Assembly: GCA_947565915.1 (NCBI GenBank)
Contig: CANOHY010000015.1
Span: 1 to 45,602 of the forward strand
Length of the DNA stretch: 45,602 nucleotides
Direction of reading: 5' to 3'
Source: an uncultured Eggerthellaceae bacterium
GTDB lineage: Bacteria > Actinomycetota > Coriobacteriia > Coriobacteriales > Eggerthellaceae
The notes below the pieces were generated by a model, which searched no databases, was not told where the DNA came from, and saw only the letters and a list, made by a program, of their open reading frames with translations. The translations under genes and the position numbers were made by a program. The stretch's first letter is position 1. Every line of letters starts with the position of its first letter. Shown here in pieces: positions 18,169 to 27,300 of the stretch.

Positions 18169-20154
18169 ATGCAAGATCCCTCGACCTTCACGCGTCAGAC
18201 CTGGCCAAAGCGCGCCGTTGTCACCGCGGGCATGCCCTATGGCAACAAGCCTCTGCACTTCGGCCATATCGCTGGCGTGTTCGTGCCCGCCGATTGCTAC
18301 GCGCGCTTCCTACGCGACCGCATCGGCGCCTCCAACGTGCGCTTCGTGTCGGGCACCGACTGCTTCGGCTCGCCCATCAACGAAGGCTACCGCAAGCTGG
18401 TCGAAGCTGGCGAGTTTTCAGGCAGCATCGCCGACTACGTTGATGCCAACCACCAAGCGCAGGCCGAGGCGCTCGATGCCTTCGAGATAAGCTTGGACAT
18501 CTTCGAGGGGTCGGGCATCGGGCTTGCAGGCGAGCGCCACCAAGAGCTCACCTATAACTTCATCCGGCGCTTGCACGACCACGGCTGGCTGCGCCTTCGC
18601 GAGTCCATGCAGTTCTACGATGCGCAAGCGGAAACGTTCTTGAATGGCCGCCAGGTAGTAGGGCGCTGCCCTGTGCAAGGTTGCAAATCCGAACATGGCT
18701 ATGCCGACGAGTGCGACTTGGGGCACAGCTATGCTCCCGAGGAGCTCATCGCTCCCCGCTCGACGCTTACCGGCACGGTGCCCGAGATGCGCCCGGTGGC
18801 GAATTGGTATTTTGACCTCCCAGCGTTTCGCGACTTCCTGCGCTCCCACACTGAAGAGCTGCGCAACGACCCCAACATCCGCGCCATCGTTGCGCAGACC
18901 TGCGAGGAGTTCCTTGGCGAGCCCATCATCTACGTGAAGGTGGACCAGCGCGATGCCTTCGATGCCCTCGCCAGCTCGCTTCCACCCTATGTGCTACGCG
19001 AAGCCGAGAAGGGCAAGTCGTCCTTCGAGGTTGAGTTCTCTTCGATCGACGAGCGCGACGCAGCCCGCGACCTGCTGCATGCAGCAGGTTTGCGCTTTCG
19101 CACCAGCAAGGCGCTGGTGCCCTTCCGCATCACGGGCAATATCGAATGGGGCGTGAAGGCGCCCGTCATCGACGACGTGGAGGGACTTACCGTGTGGTGC
19201 TGGCCAGAAAGCCTGTGGGCGCCCATCTCATTCACCATTGCCGTGAACGACAAGCTAGGCTTGCCCGAAGAAGCCTGGCGCGACTTCTGGTGCAGCAACG
19301 ATGCCGAGGTCTACCAGTTCATCGGCCAAGACAACCTCTACTTCTACGGCGTTGCCCAACCGGCGCTTTGGCAAGCCATCCAACCGGGCGACATCTTCGC
19401 GGCAAGCGACACAGACCATCCGCTTCGCCAAACGAACCTCATCGCCAACTACCACGTGCTCTACGGCGACAAGAAGGCTTCCTCGTCGGGCGAGCTCAAG
19501 CCGCCCACCGCAGCCGAGATGCTCGAGCACTACACCGCCGAGCAGCTGCGCGCGCATTTCCTGGCGTTGGGGCTGGGGCAGAAATCGGTCGGCTTCAAGC
19601 CCAAGGCCTTCGAGCCCGAGGAGATCCGCAACGACACGCGCATCGCCGACCCTGTGCTCAAGGAATCGAAGCTTCTGCGAAACGTGCTCAATCGCCTGGC
19701 TCGCAGCGTGCTCTACGAAGCCAAGCGCAACTTCGATTGCAAGATTCCCTTGGCCACGCCAAGCAAGAGCGCACAAAAGCGTGCTCTGGAGGCGCTTGCT
19801 GCCTACGACCTCACCATGAAGAAGGCCGAATTCCACGCCATCATGGCCCAGATGGACGAGTTCATCCGCTTCTGCAACAAGCTATGGGCCGATGGCATCT
19901 CACAAGCCGAAGCCAGCGAAGACGAATCCATGCGCGCCCAAACGCTCGCCGATGCAGCGTATCTGCTGTGGATATGCACGCTGCTGATGCACCCTATCGT
20001 GCCCCATGGCTGTGAGGACATCTGCGAGAAGATGGGATTTGCACCCACCAGCTTCTTCGACTGGAATCACGACTTCCTCTCGCTAGCCGAGCTGGACCCA
20101 CAGGCACAGTGGCATACGGTAGAGGAATTGGAGCCGCGCTACGACTTCTTCTAG
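18169..20154 (+). CDS. metG: Divergent methionyl-tRNA synthetase-like class I tRNA ligase
   Basis: A 661-residue MetRS-type enzyme. It has the HIGH-type motif as H30-F-G-H33 in NKPLHFGHIAG, and GTDCFGSPI after it. A zinc knuckle runs GRCPVQGCKSEHGYADECD: spacing is Cys-x4-Cys, and the second pair is Cys-x3-His rather than Cys-x2-Cys. FIGQDNLYFYG matches the family FIGKDN motif. The KMSKS loop is degenerate, KKASSSG near residue 434. About 75 residues (roughly 253-328) are inserted in the catalytic core before WGVKAP. The C-terminal helical anticodon-binding domain (LLRNVLNRLAR onward) is present, but there is no tRNA-binding EMAP-like tail. It may be the sole MetRS or a specialised second copy. 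A GGAG site precedes the ATG by about 9 bases. Confidence 0.85.
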   Translation: MQDPSTFTRQTWPKRAVVTAGMPYGNKPLHFGHIAGVFVPADCYARFLRDRIGASNVRFVSGTDCFGSPINEGYRKLVEAGEFSGSIADYVDANHQAQAEALDAFEISLDIFEGSGIGLAGERHQELTYNFIRRLHDHGWLRLRESMQFYDAQAETFLNGRQVVGRCPVQGCKSEHGYADECDLGHSYAPEELIAPRSTLTGTVPEMRPVANWYFDLPAFRDFLRSHTEELRNDPNIRAIVAQTCEEFLGEPIIYVKVDQRDAFDALASSLPPYVLREAEKGKSSFEVEFSSIDERDAARDLLHAAGLRFRTSKALVPFRITGNIEWGVKAPVIDDVEGLTVWCWPESLWAPISFTIAVNDKLGLPEEAWRDFWCSNDAEVYQFIGQDNLYFYGVAQPALWQAIQPGDIFAASDTDHPLRQTNLIANYHVLYGDKKASSSGELKPPTAAEMLEHYTAEQLRAHFLALGLGQKSVGFKPKAFEPEEIRNDTRIADPVLKESKLLRNVLNRLARSVLYEAKRNFDCKIPLATPSKSAQKRALEALAAYDLTMKKAEFHAIMAQMDEFIRFCNKLWADGISQAEASEDESMRAQTLADAAYLLWICTLLMHPIVPHGCEDICEKMGFAPTSFFDWNHDFLSLAELDPQAQWHTVEELEPRYDFF

Positions 20155-20190
20155 GAGGCCTGCGCTTCCTAGAGCATCAATCTCCGAACC

Positions 20191-21549
20191 TTAAGCAGCT
20201 GGCGCCACGCCGAAGCGCTCGACGAGCTTATCGAGCGCAATCTGGTTGGCATCGTCGCTTGACAGCAGGTAATCGAGCATATTGAAGCTCGAGCTCGCGA
20301 AACCTAGCTCGTAAGTGGAATAGGTATCCAAGCCTGCAAGCTCGGCGGCCTTCTGCAAGGCATCTTCGCGCCCGCCGAAGCTATCGGCCAGGCCGTTTTC
20401 CACAGCATCGATGCCCGTGTACACCATGCCCGTGGCAAGTTTGCGCACCGTTTCCACTGGCATGCCGCGCCCCGCTGCAACGTTTCGAATGAACACCTCG
20501 TTGATCTGATCCACCATGTGCTGGTAGTACTCGCGCTCGTCTTGCGTGAGCGCGCGATACCCTGAAGTGGAGCCTTTGGAGTCGCTCGATGCAATGGTGT
20601 CCACGTTTATGCCGAGCATGCGCATGAGACCCGAGTAATCGGCAACCTGCATGTAGGTGCCGATCGAGCCTATCTCGGTGGTCTGCGCTACATATATATA
20701 GTCTGCTTGCGAAGAGACCTCGTAGGCCGCGCTCGCGTTGAGCGATGCGCTCGACACCACGATGGGCTTCGAGAAGCTGCTCACCAGCGCAGCCATCTCC
20801 TCGCCTGCCGTAGCAGTGCCACCGCCCGAGTTAACGCGCAGCACCACGGCCTTGATGGCATCGGTGCTCTCGGCGTAGTCTAGAAGCGAGCCAAGCCCCT
20901 CGGGGCTGCAGGCGCTGCCGTCGTATTGGATGGCGCCATCCATGTTGATGACAGCCACTGTGTTATCGCCCAGAACCGGCGCGCCCCCGAAAATGCCCGA
21001 GCGCCCCGAACACGAATACAGCCCGAAAGCGCACAGCCCGAACAGGCAGAGCACGAACACGAGCGCCACGATCCATCCATGGCTCTTCGGTGCGCTTTGA
21101 ACCACTACCGGGGTGTCCGTACGGCCTACGGGATATCCGTTTTGGCCTTGGCTGCTTGCAGCAGCCGCTGCACTTTCCAAAGCCCGCTGGGCGCTAGCCA
21201 CTTGAGCCTGCTGGGCTTGGAGGCGTTGGGCTTCGGCTTGCTGCTGCATGTGCACCTGCTGCAAATGCTGCTGTTGCGCCTGCAACCGCGCCTGAGCCTG
21301 CCGGTAAGCTTGCTGTTGCGCTTGCGCCTGACGATAAGCCTGCTGCTGTGCTTGTTGTTGCTGGTAGGCCAATTGCTGCGCCTGCGCCTGCGCTTGGGCT
21401 TGGGCTTGCGCTTGCTGCTGGTAAGCCAACTGCTGCGCTTGCTGTTGGTAAGCCGGGTTCTGCTGAGAGGCGAGCTGACCAGCCTGCAGCTGCTGTTGGT
21501 AGGCTTGCTGCGGGTAGTATGCCGAAGGCTGTTGCTGCGCCTGCGTCAC
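20191..21549 (-). CDS. sppA: Signal peptide peptidase SppA (S49) with long Gln/Ala-rich N-terminus
   Basis: SppA degrades signal-peptide remnants in the membrane. The 452-residue protein has an unusual N-terminal stretch of about 150 residues made almost wholly of Gln, Ala and Tyr, one membrane segment (about 155-181, GWIVALVFVLCLFGLCAFG), then a short-form S49 protease domain. The nucleophile is Ser273 in LNASAAYEV, and the general base Lys325 in SSDSKGSTSGYRAL; ALRVNSGGG-like sequence (VVLRVNSGGG) and TEIGSIGTYMQ are the other family signatures. The GTG start is 5 bases after the rho stop, with its ribosome-binding site inside the rho C-terminus, so expression should be coupled to rho. Confidence 0.93.
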   Translation of the reverse strand: MTQAQQQPSAYYPQQAYQQQLQAGQLASQQNPAYQQQAQQLAYQQQAQAQAQAQAQAQQLAYQQQQAQQQAYRQAQAQQQAYRQAQARLQAQQQHLQQVHMQQQAEAQRLQAQQAQVASAQRALESAAAAASSQGQNGYPVGRTDTPVVVQSAPKSHGWIVALVFVLCLFGLCAFGLYSCSGRSGIFGGAPVLGDNTVAVINMDGAIQYDGSACSPEGLGSLLDYAESTDAIKAVVLRVNSGGGTATAGEEMAALVSSFSKPIVVSSASLNASAAYEVSSQADYIYVAQTTEIGSIGTYMQVADYSGLMRMLGINVDTIASSDSKGSTSGYRALTQDEREYYQHMVDQINEVFIRNVAAGRGMPVETVRKLATGMVYTGIDAVENGLADSFGGREDALQKAAELAGLDTYSTYELGFASSSFNMLDYLLSSDDANQIALDKLVERFGVAPAA

Positions 21550-21554
21550 GGGGA

Positions 21555-23405
21555 CTACAACTCCAGATTCTCGGTCTTGCCGTGTTGGGCCTTGCGAGCC
21601 ATGCGCAACAGGAACTCCTCGTTGTCGTCAGTCTGCTTAACCGACTTCAGCAGCATGTCCATGGATCGCTCTGTGTTGTTCATGTTCGCCAGAATGCGCC
21701 GCACTGCCCAGATGATAGGGGTCATCTGCGAATCGAGCAGCAGCTCTTCTTTGCGCGTGCCGCTGGCAATGGGGTCGATGGCTGGGAAGATGCGGCGGTC
21801 GGCCAGTTGGCGGTCGAGCCTCAGCTCCATGTTGCCCGTGCCCTTGAACTCCTCGAAGATCACCTCGTCCATCTTCGAGCCCGTCTCGATGAGCGCCGAT
21901 GCCAAGATGGTGAGCGATCCGCCGTTCTCGATGTTGCGCGCCGCGCCCAAGAAGCGCTTGGGCGGGTAGAGCGCCGTGGAATCCACGCCACCCGAGAGCA
22001 CGCGGCCGCTGGCCGGCTGCGCCAAGTTGTACGCACGGGCAAGACGCGTGATGGAATCGAGCAGGATCACCACGTCCTTGCCCTGCTCGACCAGCCGCTT
22101 CGCACGCTCGATGACCATCTCGGCCGCAGCGATGTGATTGTCGGCCGGCATGTCGAAGGTGGAGGAAATGACTTCGCCCTGGATGGAGCGCTCCATGTCG
22201 GTGACCTCTTCGGGGCGCTCGTCGATCAGCAGGCACATGAGGTGCACCTCGGGGTTGTTGGCCGAGATGGCAGCTGCCATGTCCTTCAAGATGGTGGTCT
22301 TGCCGGCCTTCGGGGGCGACACGATGAGCCCGCGCTGGCCCTTTCCAATGGGCGCCACGAGGTCGATCACGCGCGCCGTCAGGGTGTTCTTGCCGTGTTC
22401 CATGGTCAGGCGCTCCTGCGGGAACACCGGTGTGAGGTCTGCGAAGCGCGGACGGCCTGCCAGCTCTTCAAGCGGCATGTCGTTCACGGAGCTGATCTTC
22501 TGTATGGCAGCGAACTTCTCGTTGTCGCGCGCGGGGCGCGTGGTTGCCTTCAGGTAATCACCCTTGCGCAAGCCATTGCGCTTGATAAGGCTACCGGGCA
22601 CGTAGCAGTCGTGTTCGCTTGGCAGATATCCGCTGGTGCGCAAGAAGCCATAGCCGTCGGAATGGATGTCGAGCACTCCCTCAACGTCTCGGAAGCCCTC
22701 GGCGCGCACGGCAGCCTCGTACACTGCGTCCACAAGCTCGGCCTTCTTGAGGTTTGCAGCGTCGACCTCCAGCTGCTCGGCGCGAGCGCGCAACTCGGCT
22801 ACCTTAAGGGCAGCCAGCTCCTCGCGCGTCACGCTTGGCTCCACCTCGCGGTTGCGCTGTCGGCGCTGGTGGCGGTTGTTGCCATTGTTGTTGTTCTGGC
22901 GATACCCGTTGTTGTTATTGTTGTTATTGTTGTTGCGCTGATGGCCATAGCCACGCTGCGCATCGAAAGCAGGCGCTTCCTCGCGACGAGGCGCGGGCGC
23001 AACGGTTGCCTCGGCGTTCTTGATCTTGGTGGGGTTGCGACGCGCCCTGCGCTTGTCAGCGTGAGCTTCGCCCGCTTGGGCTTCGCTCGACTGCGCGCTC
23101 TCGGCGCTTGGCGCCTCGAATTGCTTGGCGGCTGTCGCCTTTTCGGCCTCAGCTGCCGCAGCGGCCGCTTTCTCGGCTTCCACCAAGGCCTTCGGCTTGC
23201 GTCCGCGACGCTTGGGCGCTGGGGCCTCTGCTGCCTCGGCGTCGGCTGCAGGTGCTGCCTTCGCCGCTGCTTCCTTGGCTGCTTTGGTGGCCTTCTGCGT
23301 CTTGGGGGTTGCAGCGCCCTCGGCTGCTGCCTTCGGCGGGCGGCCACGCCGCTTCGGCTTCTCCTCTGCGGCGACTGCTTCGGTCTCGGTCTTCTTAGTA
23401 GCCAT
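21555..23405 (-). CDS. rho: Transcription termination factor Rho with AT-hook-like and Asn-rich N-terminal extension
   Basis: Rho is the hexameric RNA helicase that ends transcription. The 616-residue protein is far longer than the usual 420 or so. The first 200 residues are low complexity: two AT-hook-like RGRPPK and RGRKPK motifs (about residues 16-27 and 67-77), Ala/Lys/Glu runs, then an Asn tract (about 155-168) followed by an Arg-rich stretch. The conserved part follows: Rho N-terminal helical region, cold-shock-like RNA-binding domain (DGYGFLRTSGYL, about 250), Walker A SPPKAGKTT (about 362-370), and GGVDSTALYPPKRFLGAARN. Its ATG directly abuts the stop of the upstream transaldolase gene (TAAATG), and sppA follows after 5 bases. 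Confidence 0.97.
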   Translation of the reverse strand: MATKKTETEAVAAEEKPKRRGRPPKAAAEGAATPKTQKATKAAKEAAAKAAPAADAEAAEAPAPKRRGRKPKALVEAEKAAAAAAEAEKATAAKQFEAPSAESAQSSEAQAGEAHADKRRARRNPTKIKNAEATVAPAPRREEAPAFDAQRGYGHQRNNNNNNNNNGYRQNNNNGNNRHQRRQRNREVEPSVTREELAALKVAELRARAEQLEVDAANLKKAELVDAVYEAAVRAEGFRDVEGVLDIHSDGYGFLRTSGYLPSEHDCYVPGSLIKRNGLRKGDYLKATTRPARDNEKFAAIQKISSVNDMPLEELAGRPRFADLTPVFPQERLTMEHGKNTLTARVIDLVAPIGKGQRGLIVSPPKAGKTTILKDMAAAISANNPEVHLMCLLIDERPEEVTDMERSIQGEVISSTFDMPADNHIAAAEMVIERAKRLVEQGKDVVILLDSITRLARAYNLAQPASGRVLSGGVDSTALYPPKRFLGAARNIENGGSLTILASALIETGSKMDEVIFEEFKGTGNMELRLDRQLADRRIFPAIDPIASGTRKEELLLDSQMTPIIWAVRRILANMNNTERSMDMLLKSVKQTDDNEEFLLRMARKAQHGKTENLEL

Positions 23406-24086
23406 TTATGCGTTCTGCACTTTCTCCCAATCCTTCATGAACGAATCCAGCCCACGGTCGGTCAGCGGATGCTGGATCATCTTCTTCAGCACCGCAAAGG
23501 GAACCGTGGCGATATCGGCACCCATAAGCGCCGCTTGGGTCACATGGTTCGCACTGCGGATGGATGCGGCGATGATCTCCACTTGCTCGCCATTCACGGT
23601 GTTCTCCGAGAAATCGTAGTTGCCAATGGCCTGCACCACGTTGGCCAGCTGATCCAAGCCATCCTCGGAGATATCATCAAATCGGCCCACGAACGGCGAG
23701 ATGTAGCGCGCGCCGGCGCGAGCCGCAAGGAGTGCTTGGGGCACGGTGAAGCACAGCGTCATGTTCACCGGAATGCCCTCGTTGGCCAGCGTGCGCGTGG
23801 CTGCCAGGCCCTCGATGGTTGTGGGAACCTTCACCACCACGTTGGGAGCTATGCCTGCCAAGCGATGGCCATCTTCCACGATGTCCTTGCGGGTGGTGGA
23901 AACGCTCTCGGCGCTCACCGGGCCCTTCACAATATGGCATATGCGCTTGATATGGTTCTCGAAATCGTCGAGCTTGCCACCGGTGCGCGCATAGAGGGTG
24001 GGATTGGTGGTGACGCCAGCCAAAGCGCCCCAGCTTGCAGCTTCCTCTATCTCCTCGAGGTCGGCCGTATCCAGAAAGAACTTCAC
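23406..24086 (-). CDS. tal: Small transaldolase (TalC / fructose-6-phosphate aldolase type)
   Basis: Transaldolase moves a dihydroxyacetone unit between sugar phosphates in the non-oxidative pentose phosphate pathway; close relatives act as fructose-6-phosphate aldolases. The 226-residue protein begins VKFFLDTADLEEIEEAA from a GTG at 24086 with GGAGGA about 6 bases upstream; a 20-codon in-frame extension upstream is not supported. Motifs are GVTTNPTLYAR, the Schiff-base lysine in VVVKVPTT, LCFTVPQALLAARAGA and ISPFVGRFDD. Which of the two activities it has cannot be decided here. It is the first gene of a compact tal-rho-sppA set. Confidence 0.95.
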   Translation of the reverse strand: MKFFLDTADLEEIEEAASWGALAGVTTNPTLYARTGGKLDDFENHIKRICHIVKGPVSAESVSTTRKDIVEDGHRLAGIAPNVVVKVPTTIEGLAATRTLANEGIPVNMTLCFTVPQALLAARAGARYISPFVGRFDDISEDGLDQLANVVQAIGNYDFSENTVNGEQVEIIAASIRSANHVTQAALMGADIATVPFAVLKKMIQHPLTDRGLDSFMKDWEKVQNA

Positions 24087-24399
24087 GCTTCCTCCTTCAG
24101 ATAAGCATCTCATGCTAAGGCTTGCCATGCCTCGCAGTTGCGCCAAAACGACGCAGCTGACCTAAGCAGACAGGGCGAACCGGAGCATCCCTTGGGCGAG
24201 AATGCGAGCGCAACACGCTCGGAATCGTATCGTTTACATGGGAGTTTGAAGGGACGGCTTCATGTTAGATGAACACTGGCCACCTTGCAAGCGAGAATTC
24301 GCCGCAAATCTGCAGCTGAGAGGTCGTGCTGCGCAGCGGCGTTGTATTATATAGAGTTGGATTTTCATGAACGCAACACGATGCTTGGAGGATTCATCC
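24087..24399. other. Divergent intergenic region between tal and the NTPase gene
   Basis: This 313-base gap must hold promoters in both directions. An AT-rich TATTAT at 24345-24350, about 50 bases before the NTPase start, is a plausible -10 for the rightward gene, but no good -35 accompanies it. I see no RNA gene, repeat or small reading frame with a ribosome-binding site. Confidence 0.4.
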
Positions 24400-27300
24400 A
24401 TGACGAGCACCATAAACGCAGCACACACGGGCCCGGCCCTGCTTCCGCTTACCCCTGCCGAGCTCACCCCCGACGAGCTTGCAGCCTACGACCGACAATT
24501 CAGTCTGGTTTTCAGCGATCCCAGCCTGCGCAACATAGCAGTATCGGGCGCACCTGGATCGGGCAAGAGCACGGTGATGAACTCATGGCGCAAGGCCCAT
24601 CCCGACCACGGCTGGCTGCAAATCTCGCTTGCCAACTTCGCAAGTGAAGAGGAGTCGCCCTCGCCCAGCGCCATCGAGGATGCGCTCATCAACCAAATCG
24701 TAGGGAAGATGGATTTGCGTCGCGCGCCCAAAACGCGCTTCCGCAAGGACATGGCGCGCCCTTGGACCACCGACTTCGCCCATGCCATCATTGGAGCCGC
24801 TTTCATAGCCCTCACCATCTTCTTGGTATGGGTGCTCACGCTGATTCCCAGCTCGCGCCCAAGCATGGTGCTGGTAGTGCTGGCTGCCATTGCCTGGTTC
24901 GCCTGCATCATCTATGGCATCTATCGCATCGGACGCACCAATGCCATCGGGCGCATGGCCAAGCGGCTGCACATCGACCCAGGCCATATCGAGGTTGGAA
25001 GCGATGAGGGCCTGCCCTTGCAGCGCTACATGAGCGACCTCGTGTACCTGTTCGACACCTCGCGCTACGACACCGTGATATTCGACGACCTCGACACCTT
25101 CGACTACCTGCCGCTATTCCAGCAGCTGCGCCAGCTGAACGACCTCGCCAACGAATCGCGCAAAGACGGTCGCCAGCCGCTGCGGTTCTTCTACCTGGTG
25201 AACGACGGCATGTTCGACAACCCGCACGACCGCGCCAAGTTCTTCGATTACATCATCACCGTGATTCCCTACATCGATCCCAGCAACTCGCTGGCTCTGT
25301 TCCGCGAAGGGCTGGAGGGCGTGGGCATTCATGCTTCGGACGAGTTCCTCTATGAGCTGTCGCTGTTCATCGACGACCCACGCATCCTGCGCGACCTCGT
25401 GAACGAGGCCCATCACTACAAGTCGGTGCTGTTCGCCGACTCGCAACTGACCGACGGCGACACCGAGCGGCTGCTGTCGCTTCTGGCCTACAAGACGCTT
25501 TTCCCGCGCGACTTCGAGCTGTTGCAAGTCGACCAGGGCTACGTGAACGCGCTTCTGCGCAGCCGCGGCATCATCGTGGAGCAAGCCACCGCCCAGAACA
25601 CGCGCGAAGCCGAAGCGCTTGCCAAGGAGCTGAAGACGGGCAACGTGATAGACGAGGAAGCACTGCAGATGCGCATCGACCAGATCGAGGGCGAGAACCT
25701 GCGTTACAGCCGCATGACGCTGGCCCAGCTTCTGGCTTCAAGCCCCGATGCCGATGCCATCTTCAGCGAGCCGCCCTACGTACATGGGCTCGATGGGGCC
25801 TATTTGAGCGAAGTGCTGGCCAGCCCTCATTTCCCGCTCATCAAGTTCCTCATCATGCGCGGTTGGATCGACGATACCCACGAGCGCTTCATGAGCAACT
25901 TCTACTCGGATAGCATCAGCGTTCGCGATCGCGAGTTCCTGATGAATGTATTCCAAGGCCGACCCACCGACTCCACCTACCAGGTAGAGAACCCGAATGC
26001 TGTGCTAGGACGACTGGATGCCGACACGCTTTCGTGGAGCAACGCGAAGAACTTCTCGCTGCTCACCTATCTGCTGCATCATGGCCCCGACGAGAAGATC
26101 GAGGCCGTGTTCACGGGCATCCGCCACGACCAAGGGCTGGAATGGCTGCTGGAATACACCGAGTCGAGCAACTTCGACGGCGAGGTGTTCGAGGAGATGG
26201 AACGTCAGCTGCCCGGCTCCATCAAGCAGATGCTGCAAGACCCGCAGATCGACACCACCCGCAAGCGCCGCTTCGCGCACCGCGTGCTGGCCTTCGGGCC
26301 CGCGGTTCTGGAAGATGCATCCATTCGCGACGCGCTGCACGGTTTCGCCGTGGCCGACCTTGCCTTCCTGCAGGTGGAAATAGCCAAGCCGCTTACCATT
26401 GCGAACGGACTTCAGGCAATCGGCTACAACCCCACCGACATCTACACCGACGGCGTATCGCGCAAGCTGTTGCACTTCGTGTTCACCAAGAAGCTCTTCG
26501 AGCCCACCGCGCCCTTCCTCGACAGCCTGACATCAGCCATCATCGACGCTGCGCCGGCGCTTGAGAGCGGGTATTTGGTCACGCGCCTCTACGACATCGA
26601 CGACGACCTGCTGCGCGAGGTGATCGAGGAGAACACCGATTTGTTCGTGCGCACGTTGCTGGAGAACAGCGAGCGCAACCTGACCGAATCGAGCGAAGCG
26701 GTGGCATGGCTGCTGAACAGCCCCAACCTGTCGGAAGACGTGGCGCGCGCTTACATCGAGGCCATCAGCGAGTCTACCAGCGTGGAAGACGTGAAGGCCA
26801 TCGAGAGCCCCATCTATCAGGCGTTGCTGCTGGACAAGGGCCGTGTGAAGCCCACCAGCGAGAACATCCTTGACTACTACGAAGCCAACGGCGATCGCAT
26901 CAACGAGCATCTGGGGCACCTCATTAACGACAATCCCTTCCCCACCGAGCTAACCATGGGCTTTGCCGAGGAGCATTTCGGCGGAGACGAGTCGGGCTTC
27001 CTCACGGCGCTTATCGAGAGCCCCTACATCAGCAACGAGAAGCTGACCGAGATTGCCCAGGTGTATCGTGCGCAGTTCAACCACTTCGGCATCGAGGGCC
27101 TCTCCGACGAGCGCATCGAGCTGCTCATTCAGTTGGGCGTGATTCGCCCCACGGCCGACAACCTGGAGTTCGTGCGCATGAACAACCCTGCCGCAGCGAA
27201 GTGCTTTGCGCTCTTGGACCCCGCAGCCTACCTGAAGCTGGTCGTGCCCGATGAAGACGGTGCCGAGGCCAAGTGCTCCTTGGACGTGGCCGAGGCTTGC

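Noticed and set aside
21348..24104. A 918-codon rightward open frame opposite sppA, rho and tal
   Set aside because: It is fully antisense to three well-identified genes, and its composition mirrors their codon bias. No domain is recognisable.
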